Below, piece by piece: positions 16,145 through 25,274 of a stretch of DNA of 42,168 nt (position 1 is its first letter; every line of letters begins with the position of its first letter). Both the position numbers and the translations under genes were made by a program. Origin of the DNA: an uncultured Pelagibacteraceae bacterium (GTDB lineage Bacteria > Pseudomonadota > Alphaproteobacteria > Pelagibacterales > Pelagibacteraceae); NCBI GenBank assembly GCA_902563435.1, contig CACEXE010000011.1:1-42168 (forward strand), read 5' to 3'. The notes below the pieces were generated by a model. The model did not search any database, had not been told where the DNA came from, and was given only the letters and a program-made list of their open reading frames with translations.

Positions 16145-17036
16145 AACACACTCTTCATATAAACAGCTTGAACAAAAATCTAAATATACAAATATGTTTT
16201 TGAGATGGTTTTTATATTTTGTTTTAGTAATTTTTGCTTTGTATTTTATTTTTCCTTTGTACGTAATGGTTGTTACTTCGTTAAAAACAATGGAAGAAAT
16301 CCGTCAAGGAACACTTCTAACTTGGCCAAGTGGATTAAATTTTGACTCTTGGTTAGTTGCATGGGGTGGAAGAGGATATGGTGCAGGTGATACTTTCTTA
16401 AAACCATATTTTTGGAATTCAATTAAAATGGTTGTTCCAGCAGTATTCTTTTCTACTTTTATTGGTGCTATGGCTGGATATGTTTTAACAAAATGGAGGT
16501 TTAAGGGAGACAAATGGGTTTTCCTTTTCTTATTATTTGGTTGTTTTATTCCTTATCAAGCTATCTTATTACCCATGGCTAGAACTCTTGGAGTTCTAGG
16601 AATATCTAATTCTGTAATTGGACTTGTTTTAGTCCATACAGTTTATGGTATTCCCTTTACAACTTTATTTTTTAGAAATTTTTATGTTTCTATTCCTTCT
16701 GAATTAGTAAAAGCTGCTAGAATAGATGGGGCAGGGTTTTTTAAAATATTTTTTAAAATTTTACTTCCAGTATCAACTCCAATTATAGTAGTAACAATAA
16801 TCTGGCAATTCACACAAATTTGGAACGACTTTTTATTTGGCTCAACATTTTCATTTGGAGAGGCCGCTCCAATACAAGTTGCTTTAAACAATATGGTTTT
16901 ATCAAGCACTAGTGTTAAAGAATATAATGTGGATATGGCATCTGCTATTATTGCAGGAATTCCAACACTTATTGTGTATGTTCTAGCAGGTAAATATTTT
17001 ATTAGAGGATTAACTTCAGGAGCAGTAAAAGGATAG
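16134..17036 (+). CDS. gtsC: CUT1 sugar ABC transporter permease (MalG/UgpE/GtsC type)
   Basis: The 300-residue protein has six predicted membrane segments and the MalG-type EAA loop SELVKAARIDGAGFFKIFFKILLP. The N-terminal VMVVTSLKTMEEIRQG and LTWPSGLNFDSW are typical of the second CUT1 permease. The ATG lies within the 3' end of the preceding permease gene and is preceded by GAGGAG, so translation is coupled and the subunits are made in equal amounts. It ends two bases before the ATPase gene. Confidence 0.92.
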   Translation: MQDKTHSSYKQLEQKSKYTNMFLRWFLYFVLVIFALYFIFPLYVMVVTSLKTMEEIRQGTLLTWPSGLNFDSWLVAWGGRGYGAGDTFLKPYFWNSIKMVVPAVFFSTFIGAMAGYVLTKWRFKGDKWVFLFLLFGCFIPYQAILLPMARTLGVLGISNSVIGLVLVHTVYGIPFTTLFFRNFYVSIPSELVKAARIDGAGFFKIFFKILLPVSTPIIVVTIIWQFTQIWNDFLFGSTFSFGEAAPIQVALNNMVLSSTSVKEYNVDMASAIIAGIPTLIVYVLAGKYFIRGLTSGAVKG

Positions 17037-17038
17037 GG

Positions 17039-18133
17039 ATGAAAACATTAAAAATAGAAGAATTATCAAAGAACTTTGGATCAACTGAGGTTTTAAGGAA
17101 AATTAATTTAGAGATAGATGAAGGTAATTTCTTAGTTCTTTTAGGACCTTCTGGATGTGGAAAATCAACCTTGTTAAACATTATTGCAGGATTAGAAACT
17201 ATTAATCAAGGAAATGTTCACATAGATGATTACAATGTAAGTAAAGTAGAGCCAAAAGACCGAAATATTGCAATGGTATTTCAATCTTATGCTTTGTACC
17301 CATCTATGAATGTACGTGAAAATATGATCTTTGGTCTTAAACAAGCTAAAGTTTCAAAGGAGAAAATTGAAGAGCAATTGGAAAAAGTATCAAAATTTTT
17401 ACAAGTAGATGCTTTGTTAGAGAGAAAGCCATCACAATTATCAGGCGGACAAAGACAGCGTGTTGCAATAGGTAGAGCACTAGTTAGAGAACCAAGAATA
17501 TTTTTATTTGATGAACCTTTATCAAATTTAGATGCAAAGTTAAGAGTTGAGATGAGACGAGAAATTAAAAAACTTCATCAGCAACTTAAAACAACAGTAG
17601 TTTATGTAACGCATGATCAAACGGAAGCTATGAGTTTAGGCACAAATATTGCAATTATGAATCATGGTGTAATTCAGCAAAATGATACACCTGAAAATAT
17701 TTATAATAAACCTAGTAATACTTTTGTGGCAGACTTTATAGGCTCTCCATCAATGAATTTAATAAAAGGCAATCTAAAAGAGAGTTCAAATAAAGTTTCA
17801 TTCGTTACCCATGGATCAAATATTGAAATTCCAATAAATGGATATGATTTCAAAGAAAAGTCTAATTTAGATAATAAAGAGGTTTTTTTTGGAATAAGAC
17901 CAGAACATATATTTTTTAAAAAATCTAATGAAGAGGATTTTGAGATTAATTTGAGAGCAGATTTAAGTGAATATATTGGACATGAACAGATAATGACCTT
18001 TAATTTTGAAAATCAAGAGGTGCTAGCCAAGTTTCCATCAACAGTAAAAATAGATCTATCAAAAAATACAAAATTATTCTTTGATTTAACTCAAATTTCA
18101 TTGTTTGATGCTAAAACTGAGGAGAGAATTTGA
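17039..18133 (+). CDS. CUT1 sugar ABC transporter ATPase (MalK/UgpC family)
   Basis: The 364-residue ATPase has Walker A GPSGCGKST (residues 36-44), the Q-loop in MVFQSYALYPSMNV, signature LSGGQRQRVAIGRAL (134-148), Walker B ending FDEPLSNLDAKLR (157-169) and switch His in VTHDQTEAM. The C-terminal 130 residues form the TOBE/OB regulatory domain typical of MalK-type subunits, including FFGIRPEHI. It powers the importer encoded just upstream. MalK-type ATPases are often shared among several CUT1 systems, so it may serve others. It abuts the following SDR gene with no spacer. Confidence 0.93.
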   Translation: MKTLKIEELSKNFGSTEVLRKINLEIDEGNFLVLLGPSGCGKSTLLNIIAGLETINQGNVHIDDYNVSKVEPKDRNIAMVFQSYALYPSMNVRENMIFGLKQAKVSKEKIEEQLEKVSKFLQVDALLERKPSQLSGGQRQRVAIGRALVREPRIFLFDEPLSNLDAKLRVEMRREIKKLHQQLKTTVVYVTHDQTEAMSLGTNIAIMNHGVIQQNDTPENIYNKPSNTFVADFIGSPSMNLIKGNLKESSNKVSFVTHGSNIEIPINGYDFKEKSNLDNKEVFFGIRPEHIFFKKSNEEDFEINLRADLSEYIGHEQIMTFNFENQEVLAKFPSTVKIDLSKNTKLFFDLTQISLFDAKTEERI

Positions 18134-18895
18134 ATGAAAGTAAAATATTTTGACTTAAAAAATAAAAAAGTTTTTATTACTGGAGGTGGATCAGGTATTG
18201 GAGCTTCAATAGTTGAACATTTTTGTGAGCAGGAATGTGATGTTTATTTTGTTGATATCAATAAGAGAGACTCAAATAAATTAATTAAAGATCTTAAAAA
18301 AAAAGGTGTTAAAGTACCTCATTTTATTGAATGTAATCTTATTAAGATTAAAAAATTACAAACTATCATTCAAAAAATAATTAAATCAAAAGGTCCTATC
18401 GATATTTTAATAAATAATGCAGCTAATGATGACAGACATTCCACCGATCAAGTAGATGAAAAATATTGGAATAACAGAATGGATGTGAATTTAAAACATT
18501 TTTTCTTTACAATTAAAGCAGTTTTAAAAGGAATGATTAAAAATAAAGGTGGTGCTATCGTAAATTTAAGTTCAGTTTCATGGATGTTGGGTGAGGGTGA
18601 TAAAGTTGCTTACGAGACAGCAAAGTCTGCTGTTATTGGTCTGACTAGATCTTTTGCGAGAGAATTTGGTAAATACAATATTAGATGCAACTCAGTTACT
18701 CCTGGATCAATTGCTACTGAAAGACAAATAAAGCATTGGCTAACTCCAAAGTATAAAAAATTTATTCTTGATAAACAGTGCTTGAAGAGACAGCTTAAAC
18801 CTGATGATGTGGCAAGTTTAGTTGTTCATCTTTCATCTGATGTATCGTCAGGATGTACGAAACAAAACTTTATAATAGACGCAGGTATCACTTAA
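18134..18895 (+). CDS. Short-chain dehydrogenase/reductase (classical SDR)
   Basis: This 253-residue SDR has TGGGSGIG (residues 16-23), NNAA (94-97) in place of NNAG, and catalytic Ser147, Tyr160 and Lys164 (YETAK). Asp41 in FVDINKRD favours NAD. Its ATG follows the ATPase stop directly (TGAATG), so it is part of the sugar ABC operon and probably oxidises the imported sugar to a lactone or keto derivative. Sugar 1-dehydrogenases of aldonic-acid pathways belong to this family, which fits, but the substrate is not shown. Confidence 0.86.
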   Translation: MKVKYFDLKNKKVFITGGGSGIGASIVEHFCEQECDVYFVDINKRDSNKLIKDLKKKGVKVPHFIECNLIKIKKLQTIIQKIIKSKGPIDILINNAANDDRHSTDQVDEKYWNNRMDVNLKHFFFTIKAVLKGMIKNKGGAIVNLSSVSWMLGEGDKVAYETAKSAVIGLTRSFAREFGKYNIRCNSVTPGSIATERQIKHWLTPKYKKFILDKQCLKRQLKPDDVASLVVHLSSDVSSGCTKQNFIIDAGIT

Positions 18896-18906
18896 AATTT
18901 ATATAA

Positions 18907-19947
18907 GTGTCTAAGAAGATTAAAATATCTGTTGTTGGAATAGGTTTAATGGGACTACAACATATTAAAGCTATTCAAAAATCAAAATTAGCATCTCTTC
19001 ACTCAATTGTTGAAATAAAAAAAACTGGGATAGAATTATCTAAAAAATTAAATGTACCACTTTATAAAAATATCAAAATTTTATTAGCAAAAGATAAACC
19101 CGATGCAGTGATAATTGCAACACCCAATGTTCTACACGAAACTGATACTGTTCAATTTTTGAAATCTAAAATTCCTGTATTATTAGAGAAGCCGATTTCA
19201 GATAATATTAAATCTGCAAAAAAAATAATTAATAGTGCACGCTCAAATAAAACTTCAATACTGATAGGATATCATAGACGCCATAATTCAATTGTTAATA
19301 ATGTTAAAAAAATAATAGAAAATAAAAAACTTGGAAAAATTGTATCTGCAAATATTTTATGCTGGCTATATAAACATAAAAAATATTTTAATGAAAAATG
19401 GAGAGTAAGTGAAGGTGGTGGCCCATTAGGTATTAATCTAGTTCATGATATTGATATGATTTGTTATTTACTTGGTCCTGTTAAGTATGTTCAGGCATTT
19501 AAATCAAATAATATTAGGAAATATAAGGTTGAGGATACAGCTTCAGTAAATTTATTTTTTAAATCTGGAACTTTATGTACTCTAAATGTATCTGATACTA
19601 TAACTTCACCATGGAGCTATGAATTAACAGCTGGAGAAAATCCTGCTTATCCAATAACTGACCAATCTTCATATTTTATTGGAGGAACAAGAGGCTCTGT
19701 TCAATTTCCAAACTTAAAGTTATGGTACTATAAAAAAGAAAGAAGTTGGTGGAATAATATTTTTAATAATAAAATTAAAGTTCAAAAAAGCAATGAAACT
19801 TTAATTAATCAGATCGATCACTTTTCTAGAGTAGTTTTAAAAAAAGAAAAACCAAAAGTGACTGGTAAGGATGGGTTAAATTCTTTAATAATTTTTGATG
19901 CAATCAACAAAAGCTCTAAATCAGGCAAAAAAATAAGAATTAAATAA
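18907..19947 (+). CDS. Gfo/Idh/MocA family oxidoreductase
   Basis: The 346-residue protein shows the Rossmann motif VVGIGLMGLQH (residues 9-19), the EKPI motif with the catalytic lysine (about 93-96) and the complete GGGPLGINLVHDIDM block with the conserved histidine, unlike the homologue at 488. Members oxidise or reduce sugars and inositols with NAD(P). The start is GTG at 18907, 11 bases after the SDR stop; no upstream ATG is available. It is last in the gts run and may act with the SDR on the imported hexose. Its 3' end overlaps the convergent exporter gene by 8 bases. Confidence 0.85.
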   Translation: MSKKIKISVVGIGLMGLQHIKAIQKSKLASLHSIVEIKKTGIELSKKLNVPLYKNIKILLAKDKPDAVIIATPNVLHETDTVQFLKSKIPVLLEKPISDNIKSAKKIINSARSNKTSILIGYHRRHNSIVNNVKKIIENKKLGKIVSANILCWLYKHKKYFNEKWRVSEGGGPLGINLVHDIDMICYLLGPVKYVQAFKSNNIRKYKVEDTASVNLFFKSGTLCTLNVSDTITSPWSYELTAGENPAYPITDQSSYFIGGTRGSVQFPNLKLWYYKKERSWWNNIFNNKIKVQKSNETLINQIDHFSRVVLKKEKPKVTGKDGLNSLIIFDAINKSSKSGKKIRIK

Positions 19948-20824
19948 TTTTTTTAACCTTCTTTGTACCCTCAACTCTAATAAACAAAACTCCAAAAATG
20001 ATAATTCCAATAAGACCAACTATTTTACTTATATCTGCTGGAACTCCAAAAATTAAAAAATTAATTATTGTTGACCAAAGCAACTGAGAATACTGAAAAT
20101 TAGTTACAAATGACAAATTAGATAATTGAATTGCATAAATAATTATAAAATGACTTATAAAACCAAAAATTCCCATAGCAACTAAACCAATCCAATAAAT
20201 ATTATTTTCAATTGGTATCCAATTGAATGAAATATAAATTGTAAATATCAAAGCTCCAGTAACTGCCGTATAAAAAACTGCTGAGAAAGGTTCATTGTTT
20301 CCTGAAATAAGCTTTGTAAAAAATTGGTAAAGTGCCCAACATAGTGGTGGCACAATAGGAAAGATTAATTCTGTTGATAATACTTTCATACTGGGTCCTA
20401 GAGCATAAATAATTGATCCAAAACTCAGCAACATCAAAATTATACCTTTAGGAGACAATATATCTTTTAAAAAATATGCTGATAAAAGTGAAACAATTAA
20501 TGGAGCGCTAAAGAAAACTACGTATATGTCAACTAAGTCAAATCTTTGTAATGAGTTAAACATAAAGAAAGTTGCTGTAACCATTAATAATGACCTAATA
20601 ATTTGAATTTTAAAATTTCTAGTTAAATTTAGCTTTGGCTTAAAGACTACGAAATAGACACAAAGAGCGACAAAGTGAAAAAAAAATCTTCCCCACACAG
20701 CTTGTGTAACTGGCATAACATTTCCTAAATATTTTGCAGTTGAGTCCATGCAAACAAATAAAAAAAACCCTGAAGCTGATAGAAAAATAACCTTAATTAA
20801 AGAGGCTTTTTGATTTTTTGACAT
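19940..20824 (-). CDS. EamA/DMT-family membrane transporter
   Basis: The 294-residue protein has about ten hydrophobic segments in two related halves, the layout of the drug/metabolite transporter (EamA) family. The N-terminal half contains DSTAKYLGNVMPVTQAVWGRF, where the conserved arginine follows a helix, as in S-adenosylmethionine- and metabolite-carrier branches. Most members export or exchange small metabolites across the inner membrane; the substrate cannot be predicted. It lies 28 bases downstream of the uxaA gene on the same strand and probably shares its transcript, so a role with sugar acids is possible but unproven. Confidence 0.85.
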   Translation of the reverse strand: MSKNQKASLIKVIFLSASGFFLFVCMDSTAKYLGNVMPVTQAVWGRFFFHFVALCVYFVVFKPKLNLTRNFKIQIIRSLLMVTATFFMFNSLQRFDLVDIYVVFFSAPLIVSLLSAYFLKDILSPKGIILMLLSFGSIIYALGPSMKVLSTELIFPIVPPLCWALYQFFTKLISGNNEPFSAVFYTAVTGALIFTIYISFNWIPIENNIYWIGLVAMGIFGFISHFIIIYAIQLSNLSFVTNFQYSQLLWSTIINFLIFGVPADISKIVGLIGIIIFGVLFIRVEGTKKVKKII

Positions 20825-20852
20825 GATAATTTATGAAAAATTTATCAAAAGG

Positions 20853-22358
20853 TTACATCACCACGCCTACTTGCCAAGGATTAAACTCCTCGTCACCGTA
20901 GCCGTTAATTTCACTTTTCGATTTATTTCCTGAAGCAGTGTTTACAACTAGATCAAATATTCTATTTCCAACTTTTTCAATGTCTTCTTTACCTTCTGCA
21001 ATAGTCCCACAATTTATATCCATATCTTCTTCCATTTTTTCATACATCGCAGTATTTGTAGATAATTTTAAACTTGGAACAGGTTTACATCCAAAACATG
21101 AACCTCTACCTGTTGTAAAGCAAATTACATTTGCACCTGAAGCAACTTGACCTGTTACAGACACGGGGTCATACCCTGGAGAGTCCATAAAATTAAAACC
21201 TTTATTTTTTAATGGTTCTGCGTATTCAAGCACATCTTCTAAAATTGATTTACCACCTTTAGCAACTGCACCCAGTGACTTTTCAAGTATGGTAGTTAAA
21301 CCACCTCGTTTATTCCCAGGAGCAGGATTATTATCCATTGTGCTATTATTGATTGAAGTATAGTTTTTCCACCATTTTAATCTTTCAATTAATTTATTTG
21401 CTGTTTTTTGACTGTTTGCTCTGTTAATTAGAAGATGCTCAGCCCCATAAATTTCAGGAGTTTCAGATAATATTGAACTTCCACCTTTTTTAACTAACAA
21501 ATCAGCTGCAACACCTAAAGCTGGATTTGCAGTAATACCAGAGTACCCATCTGATCCTCCACATTGAAGAGCTAAAGTTAAATGATTTACAGACTGAGGG
21601 GATCTTTTAATTTTGTTAGCCTCAGGTAATAAATTTTTTATTTGCGATAGAACTTTTTCGACAATTTTTTTAGTTCCACCTTCGTCCTGAATTGTTAAAA
21701 AATGAATTCTATTATGTTTTTTTATAGACTCATCAAACAAACTAACTTGAGCACATTCACAACCTAAGCCAATAACGAATACATGAGAAAAATTTGGATG
21801 GTTCTTAAAACCGTCAATTGTTCTTTGAAACATTTGCATTCCTTCGCTTACAGTATTCATTCCACATCCAGTTGAGTGAGTAATCGGAACTATGCCATCA
21901 ATATTAGGATAATCATTTAGAATGTTAGAATATTTTATTTTTTCAACAATCATTTTAGTAACAGTTGCTGAACAGTTAACAGTACTAACGATACCTATAT
22001 AATTTCTAGTAGCTACTTGACCGTTATCTCTTAATATTCCATTGAAAAAGGTATCAACTTTTTCGTCAACAATTGTTTTTTTATTTTTTACTTTAAATTC
22101 TCTATCAAATTCTTTGAATTCTAAATTATGAGAATGAACATGTTCACCTGCGGTAATATTTTTTGACGCAAATCCAATTATCTGATCATACTTAATTATA
22201 GGATCGCCTTTGTTTATGGGTTTTAAACAAACTTTGTGTCCAAATGGTATAGGATCAATAGTGCTTATCTCTTGACCATTAATTTTCGTTTTTTCTGGTA
22301 TAATAAATTGACTTACGCCCACATTATCATTTTTATTGAGTACAATTAGACTATTCAT
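20853..22358 (-). CDS. uxaA: UxaA-family altronate/galactarate-type dehydratase, full length
   Basis: The 501-residue protein joins an N-terminal SAF domain (residues 1 to ~80, with GHKVCLKPINKGDPIIKY and AGEHVHSHN) to the C-terminal dehydratase domain, as in altronate dehydratase. Diagnostic blocks are TRNYIGIVSTVNCSATV, HSTGCGM, LQCGGSDGYSGITANPALG and TGRGSCFGCKPVPS. These enzymes use iron to remove water from D-altronate or D-galactarate, giving 2-keto-3-deoxy acids. Altronate is the better guess from the SAF arrangement, but galactarate and related acids are possible. It is read divergently from the IlvD-type dehydratase, only 47 bases away. No uxaB, uxaC or KDG kinase lies in the window. 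Confidence 0.86.
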   Translation of the reverse strand: MNSLIVLNKNDNVGVSQFIIPEKTKINGQEISTIDPIPFGHKVCLKPINKGDPIIKYDQIIGFASKNITAGEHVHSHNLEFKEFDREFKVKNKKTIVDEKVDTFFNGILRDNGQVATRNYIGIVSTVNCSATVTKMIVEKIKYSNILNDYPNIDGIVPITHSTGCGMNTVSEGMQMFQRTIDGFKNHPNFSHVFVIGLGCECAQVSLFDESIKKHNRIHFLTIQDEGGTKKIVEKVLSQIKNLLPEANKIKRSPQSVNHLTLALQCGGSDGYSGITANPALGVAADLLVKKGGSSILSETPEIYGAEHLLINRANSQKTANKLIERLKWWKNYTSINNSTMDNNPAPGNKRGGLTTILEKSLGAVAKGGKSILEDVLEYAEPLKNKGFNFMDSPGYDPVSVTGQVASGANVICFTTGRGSCFGCKPVPSLKLSTNTAMYEKMEEDMDINCGTIAEGKEDIEKVGNRIFDLVVNTASGNKSKSEINGYGDEEFNPWQVGVVM

Positions 22359-22405
22359 TTTTTAATTTAGGTTTTATATATCATTATAATATATTTTATT
22401 ATTTT
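22359..22405. promoter_or_regulatory. Compact divergent promoter between uxaA and the IlvD-type dehydratase
   Basis: Only 47 AT-rich bases separate the two starts. A perfect TATAAT lies at 22385-22390 on the + strand, 15 bases before the ATG, implying a leader of about 10 bases with no ribosome-binding site for the dehydratase. The -35 region on this strand (TTAATT around 22362) is weak. Control of both dehydratases from one site is plausible. Confidence 0.45.
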
Positions 22406-24181
22406 ATGAAAAAGAAGAATTTAAGAAGTAAACAATGGTTTGATGACCCAAAAGATCCAGGTATGACAGCCATGTATTTAGAAAGATATCTAAATTACGG
22501 TCTTACAAGAAAAGAACTTCAATCAGGAAATCCAATAATTGGAATTGCCCAATCAGGGAGTGATTTATCTCCATGTAACAGACATTTTTTGGATTTAAGT
22601 AAAAGAATTAAAGATGGAATTAGAAGAGCAGGTGGTATTCCGATGGAATTTCCTACTCACCCAATTCAAGAAACTGGAAAAAAGCCTACTGCAATGTTGG
22701 ACAGAAACTTATCATATTTATCTTTGGTTGAGATACTTTATGGATACCCACTTGATGGAGTTATACTTACAACTGGATGTGATAAAACTACCCCAGCAGC
22801 GTTAATGGCAGCTGCAACAGTTAATATTCCTGCAATTGTTTTATCTGGTGGTCCAATGCTTGATGGAAATTATAAAGGTAAGAAAGCTGGTGCAGGAACC
22901 ATTATTTGGGAAGCAAGAAGATTGCATGCTAAGGGAGAAATTAATTACGAAGAATTTATGGATATGGCAGCAGCATCTTCACCAAGTCCTGGTCACTGTA
23001 ATACAATGGGAACAGCTTCATCAATGAATTCTGTTGCTGAGGCATTAGGAATGTCTTTACCAGGATGTGCAGTAATACCAGCTCCCTATAGAGAAAGAGA
23101 ACAAATTTCTTTTGAGACTGGATCTAGAATTGTAAAAATGGTTCACGAAGATTTAACTCCTTCAAAAATTATGACAAAGAAAGCTTTTGAAAATGCAGTA
23201 ATAGTTGCAAGTGCTATAGGAGCTTCTAGTAATTGTACAACACATTTAATTGCTATAGCAAAACATATGGGTGTAAAATTTGATTTATCGAATTGGCAAA
23301 AGCTTGGGCACAAAATACCTTTATTAGCAAACTGCCAACCTGCAGGTGAACATTTAATGGAAGGTTTTTACAGAGCTGGAGGTATACCAGCAATCATGAA
23401 AGAATTAATGAAGAATAATAAAATTCACCAAAACCTAATTACTGTAACTGGTAAAACAGTTGCACAAAATTTAAGAAAAAAAATCGATGTAGATAGAGAT
23501 GTGATTAAAACATTTAAAAATAATTTGACTGATAAGGCTGGGTTTTTAGTTATGAAAGGGAATTTCTTTTCATCAGCAATTATGAAAACCTCAGTAATTA
23601 GTAAAGAGTTCAGAGAAAGATATTTATCAAATCCTAAGCACCCTAATGTTTTTAAAGGTAAAGCCGTAGTTTTTGAGGGTCCAGAGGATTATCACCGTAG
23701 GATTAATAGTAAGAAGTTAAATATTGATGAAAATTCAATTTTAATAATAAGAGGTTGTGGACCTGTTGGATACCCTGGTTCTGCTGAGGTGGTTAATATG
23801 CAACCACCTGATAGACTACTTAAAAAAGGCATTAATGCGCTTCCAACTCTTGGAGATGGAAGACAGAGTGGTACCTCTGAAAGCCCGTCTATTCTTCATG
23901 TATCGCCAGAATCTGCTGTTGGCGGTGATTTAGCTATTGTTAAGACAGGAGATAAAATGACAATAGATCTTAATAAAAGAAGAGTTGATCTTCAAATATC
24001 AAAGTCTGAATTTATTAAAAGAAGAAAAAAGAAAAAGATAAAGAAACTTACAAATCAAACACCGTGGCAAGAAATATCTAGATCAAATGTTGGTCAACTT
24101 GAAGACGGTGCATGTATTATGTCAAGAGATCAGTATTTAGATATCACTAAAACAAAAGGAGTTTTAAGAAACTCTCACTAG
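22406..24181 (+). CDS. IlvD/Edd-family aldonate dehydratase (arabonate/xylonate-type)
   Basis: The 591-residue protein has the three cysteines expected to bind the [2Fe-2S] cluster: Cys57 in SPCNRH, Cys125 in TTGCDKTTPA and Cys198 in GHCNTMGTASSM. The opening SKQWFDDPKDPGMTAMYLER is characteristic of the L-arabonate/D-xylonate dehydratase branch rather than IlvD of branched-chain amino-acid synthesis. It would convert a pentonate or 6-deoxyhexonate to the 2-keto-3-deoxy acid. Length is normal. The next gene starts directly after its stop. Together with the SDR at 29138 and hydrolase at 29898 it could feed a non-phosphorylative route. Confidence 0.9.
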   Translation: MKKKNLRSKQWFDDPKDPGMTAMYLERYLNYGLTRKELQSGNPIIGIAQSGSDLSPCNRHFLDLSKRIKDGIRRAGGIPMEFPTHPIQETGKKPTAMLDRNLSYLSLVEILYGYPLDGVILTTGCDKTTPAALMAAATVNIPAIVLSGGPMLDGNYKGKKAGAGTIIWEARRLHAKGEINYEEFMDMAAASSPSPGHCNTMGTASSMNSVAEALGMSLPGCAVIPAPYREREQISFETGSRIVKMVHEDLTPSKIMTKKAFENAVIVASAIGASSNCTTHLIAIAKHMGVKFDLSNWQKLGHKIPLLANCQPAGEHLMEGFYRAGGIPAIMKELMKNNKIHQNLITVTGKTVAQNLRKKIDVDRDVIKTFKNNLTDKAGFLVMKGNFFSSAIMKTSVISKEFRERYLSNPKHPNVFKGKAVVFEGPEDYHRRINSKKLNIDENSILIIRGCGPVGYPGSAEVVNMQPPDRLLKKGINALPTLGDGRQSGTSESPSILHVSPESAVGGDLAIVKTGDKMTIDLNKRRVDLQISKSEFIKRRKKKKIKKLTNQTPWQEISRSNVGQLEDGACIMSRDQYLDITKTKGVLRNSH

Positions 24182-25150
24182 ATGAAACCAAAAATTTTAG
24201 TTTCTCGAAAAATTTCTGATGGCGCTGAAGAAATATTAAAAAAAGAATTTGATGTAACTCTTAATTTAGAAGACAAACCTTACAATTATGAGGAATTAAT
24301 AAAACTTGCTAATGAATATGATGGTTTAATCTCAACAAGTTTTGATAAATTAGATAAAAATTTTTTTGATAATTTAAATGGAAAATTAAAAATTATTGGT
24401 CATGTTGGGGTTGGATATGACAATATTCATACACAATCAGCTAAAGAAAAAAATATTAAGGTTTCAAATACCCCAAATGTATTAAATGATGCTGTAGCAG
24501 AAATAACAATCTTTTTAATTTTAGCATCGTCCAGAAGAATTGGGGAGGCTTATAATCTTGTTAAGTCAAATGCTTGGAAAGATCATAGACCAGATATTAC
24601 TAAATTAATGGTAGGTAACGAAATTACAGGAAAAACTTTAGGTATAATAGGTATGGGAAGGATTGGCCAAATAGTTGCAGATAGGGCTAGAGCGTTTAAA
24701 ATGAAAATAGTTTATTACAATAGAAATAAGTTAGCTAATGATTTAGAAAAAGATGCAACTTATTACCCAGATTTAAAATCAATGCTTCCAAATTGTGATT
24801 ATGTAAGTTTGCATACTCCTGCTACCTCAGAAACTAAAAATATAATTAATTCAGAAAGTTTAAAATTATTTCCAAAACATTCAGTCTTTATAAATACTTC
24901 GAGAGGATCAACGGTAGATGATGATGCTCTGATTGGAGCCTTACAAAATAAAAAAATCTTTGGAGCTGGATTAGATGTTTTCAATAATGAACCTAATATT
25001 GATAAGAGATATTTAGAGTTAGAAAATTGTTTTGTTCTTCCTCATGTAGGTAGTGCGACACATGAAACTCGATTAGCTATGAGTATGTTAGCCGTAAATA
25101 ATTTGAAATGTTTTTTCTCACAAAAACCTCTTTTATCAGAAGTTGTTTAA
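24182..25150 (+). CDS. 2-hydroxyacid dehydrogenase, glyoxylate/hydroxypyruvate reductase type
   Basis: The 322-residue protein has the substrate-domain motif GHVGVGYDNI, NAD motif GIIGMGRIGQ (about residues 154-163) and the catalytic residues Arg in NTSRGSTVDD, Glu in FNNEPNI and His in LPHVGSATHETR. The last block is characteristic of GyaR/GhrB glyoxylate and hydroxypyruvate reductases. In a pathway yielding glycolate or glyoxylate it would interconvert these with NAD(P)H. It begins one base after the dehydratase stop, so the two are one operon. Compared with the homologue at 1652 it is a more typical family member. Confidence 0.87.
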   Translation: MKPKILVSRKISDGAEEILKKEFDVTLNLEDKPYNYEELIKLANEYDGLISTSFDKLDKNFFDNLNGKLKIIGHVGVGYDNIHTQSAKEKNIKVSNTPNVLNDAVAEITIFLILASSRRIGEAYNLVKSNAWKDHRPDITKLMVGNEITGKTLGIIGMGRIGQIVADRARAFKMKIVYYNRNKLANDLEKDATYYPDLKSMLPNCDYVSLHTPATSETKNIINSESLKLFPKHSVFINTSRGSTVDDDALIGALQNKKIFGAGLDVFNNEPNIDKRYLELENCFVLPHVGSATHETRLAMSMLAVNNLKCFFSQKPLLSEVV

Positions 25151-25274
25151 ATGATACAACTTTTAGTTGTAATTTCATAAACTAATTAACTTTAGAAATT
25201 TATTTCTGTCTTTTGTTTGAATTTTTTTTCTCTTTATGTTTAAATTTGAAAAAACATAACCGAGAGGGGAAATA
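25151..25274 (+). promoter_or_regulatory. Leader region of the TRAP transporter operon
   Basis: This is the longest gap in the window, 124 bases. It holds a small stem-loop (ACAACT/AGTTGT, 25156-25170, no T tract) just after the upstream stop, and a possible promoter with TTGAAT at 25217-25222 and TTAAAT at 25240-25245, spaced 17 bases. A strong ribosome-binding site, GAGGGG, precedes dctP. No known riboswitch fold was recognised. Confidence 0.4.

Noticed and set aside
22406-24181. Calling the IlvD/Edd protein the dihydroxy-acid dehydratase of branched-chain amino-acid synthesis
   Set aside because: The N-terminal WFDDPKDPGMTAMYLER region and context match the arabonate/xylonate dehydratase branch.
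25156-25170. Small stem-loop after the 2-hydroxyacid dehydrogenase as a terminator or riboswitch
   Set aside because: The stem is only six A-T-rich base pairs with no T tract, and no conserved riboswitch core was visible.
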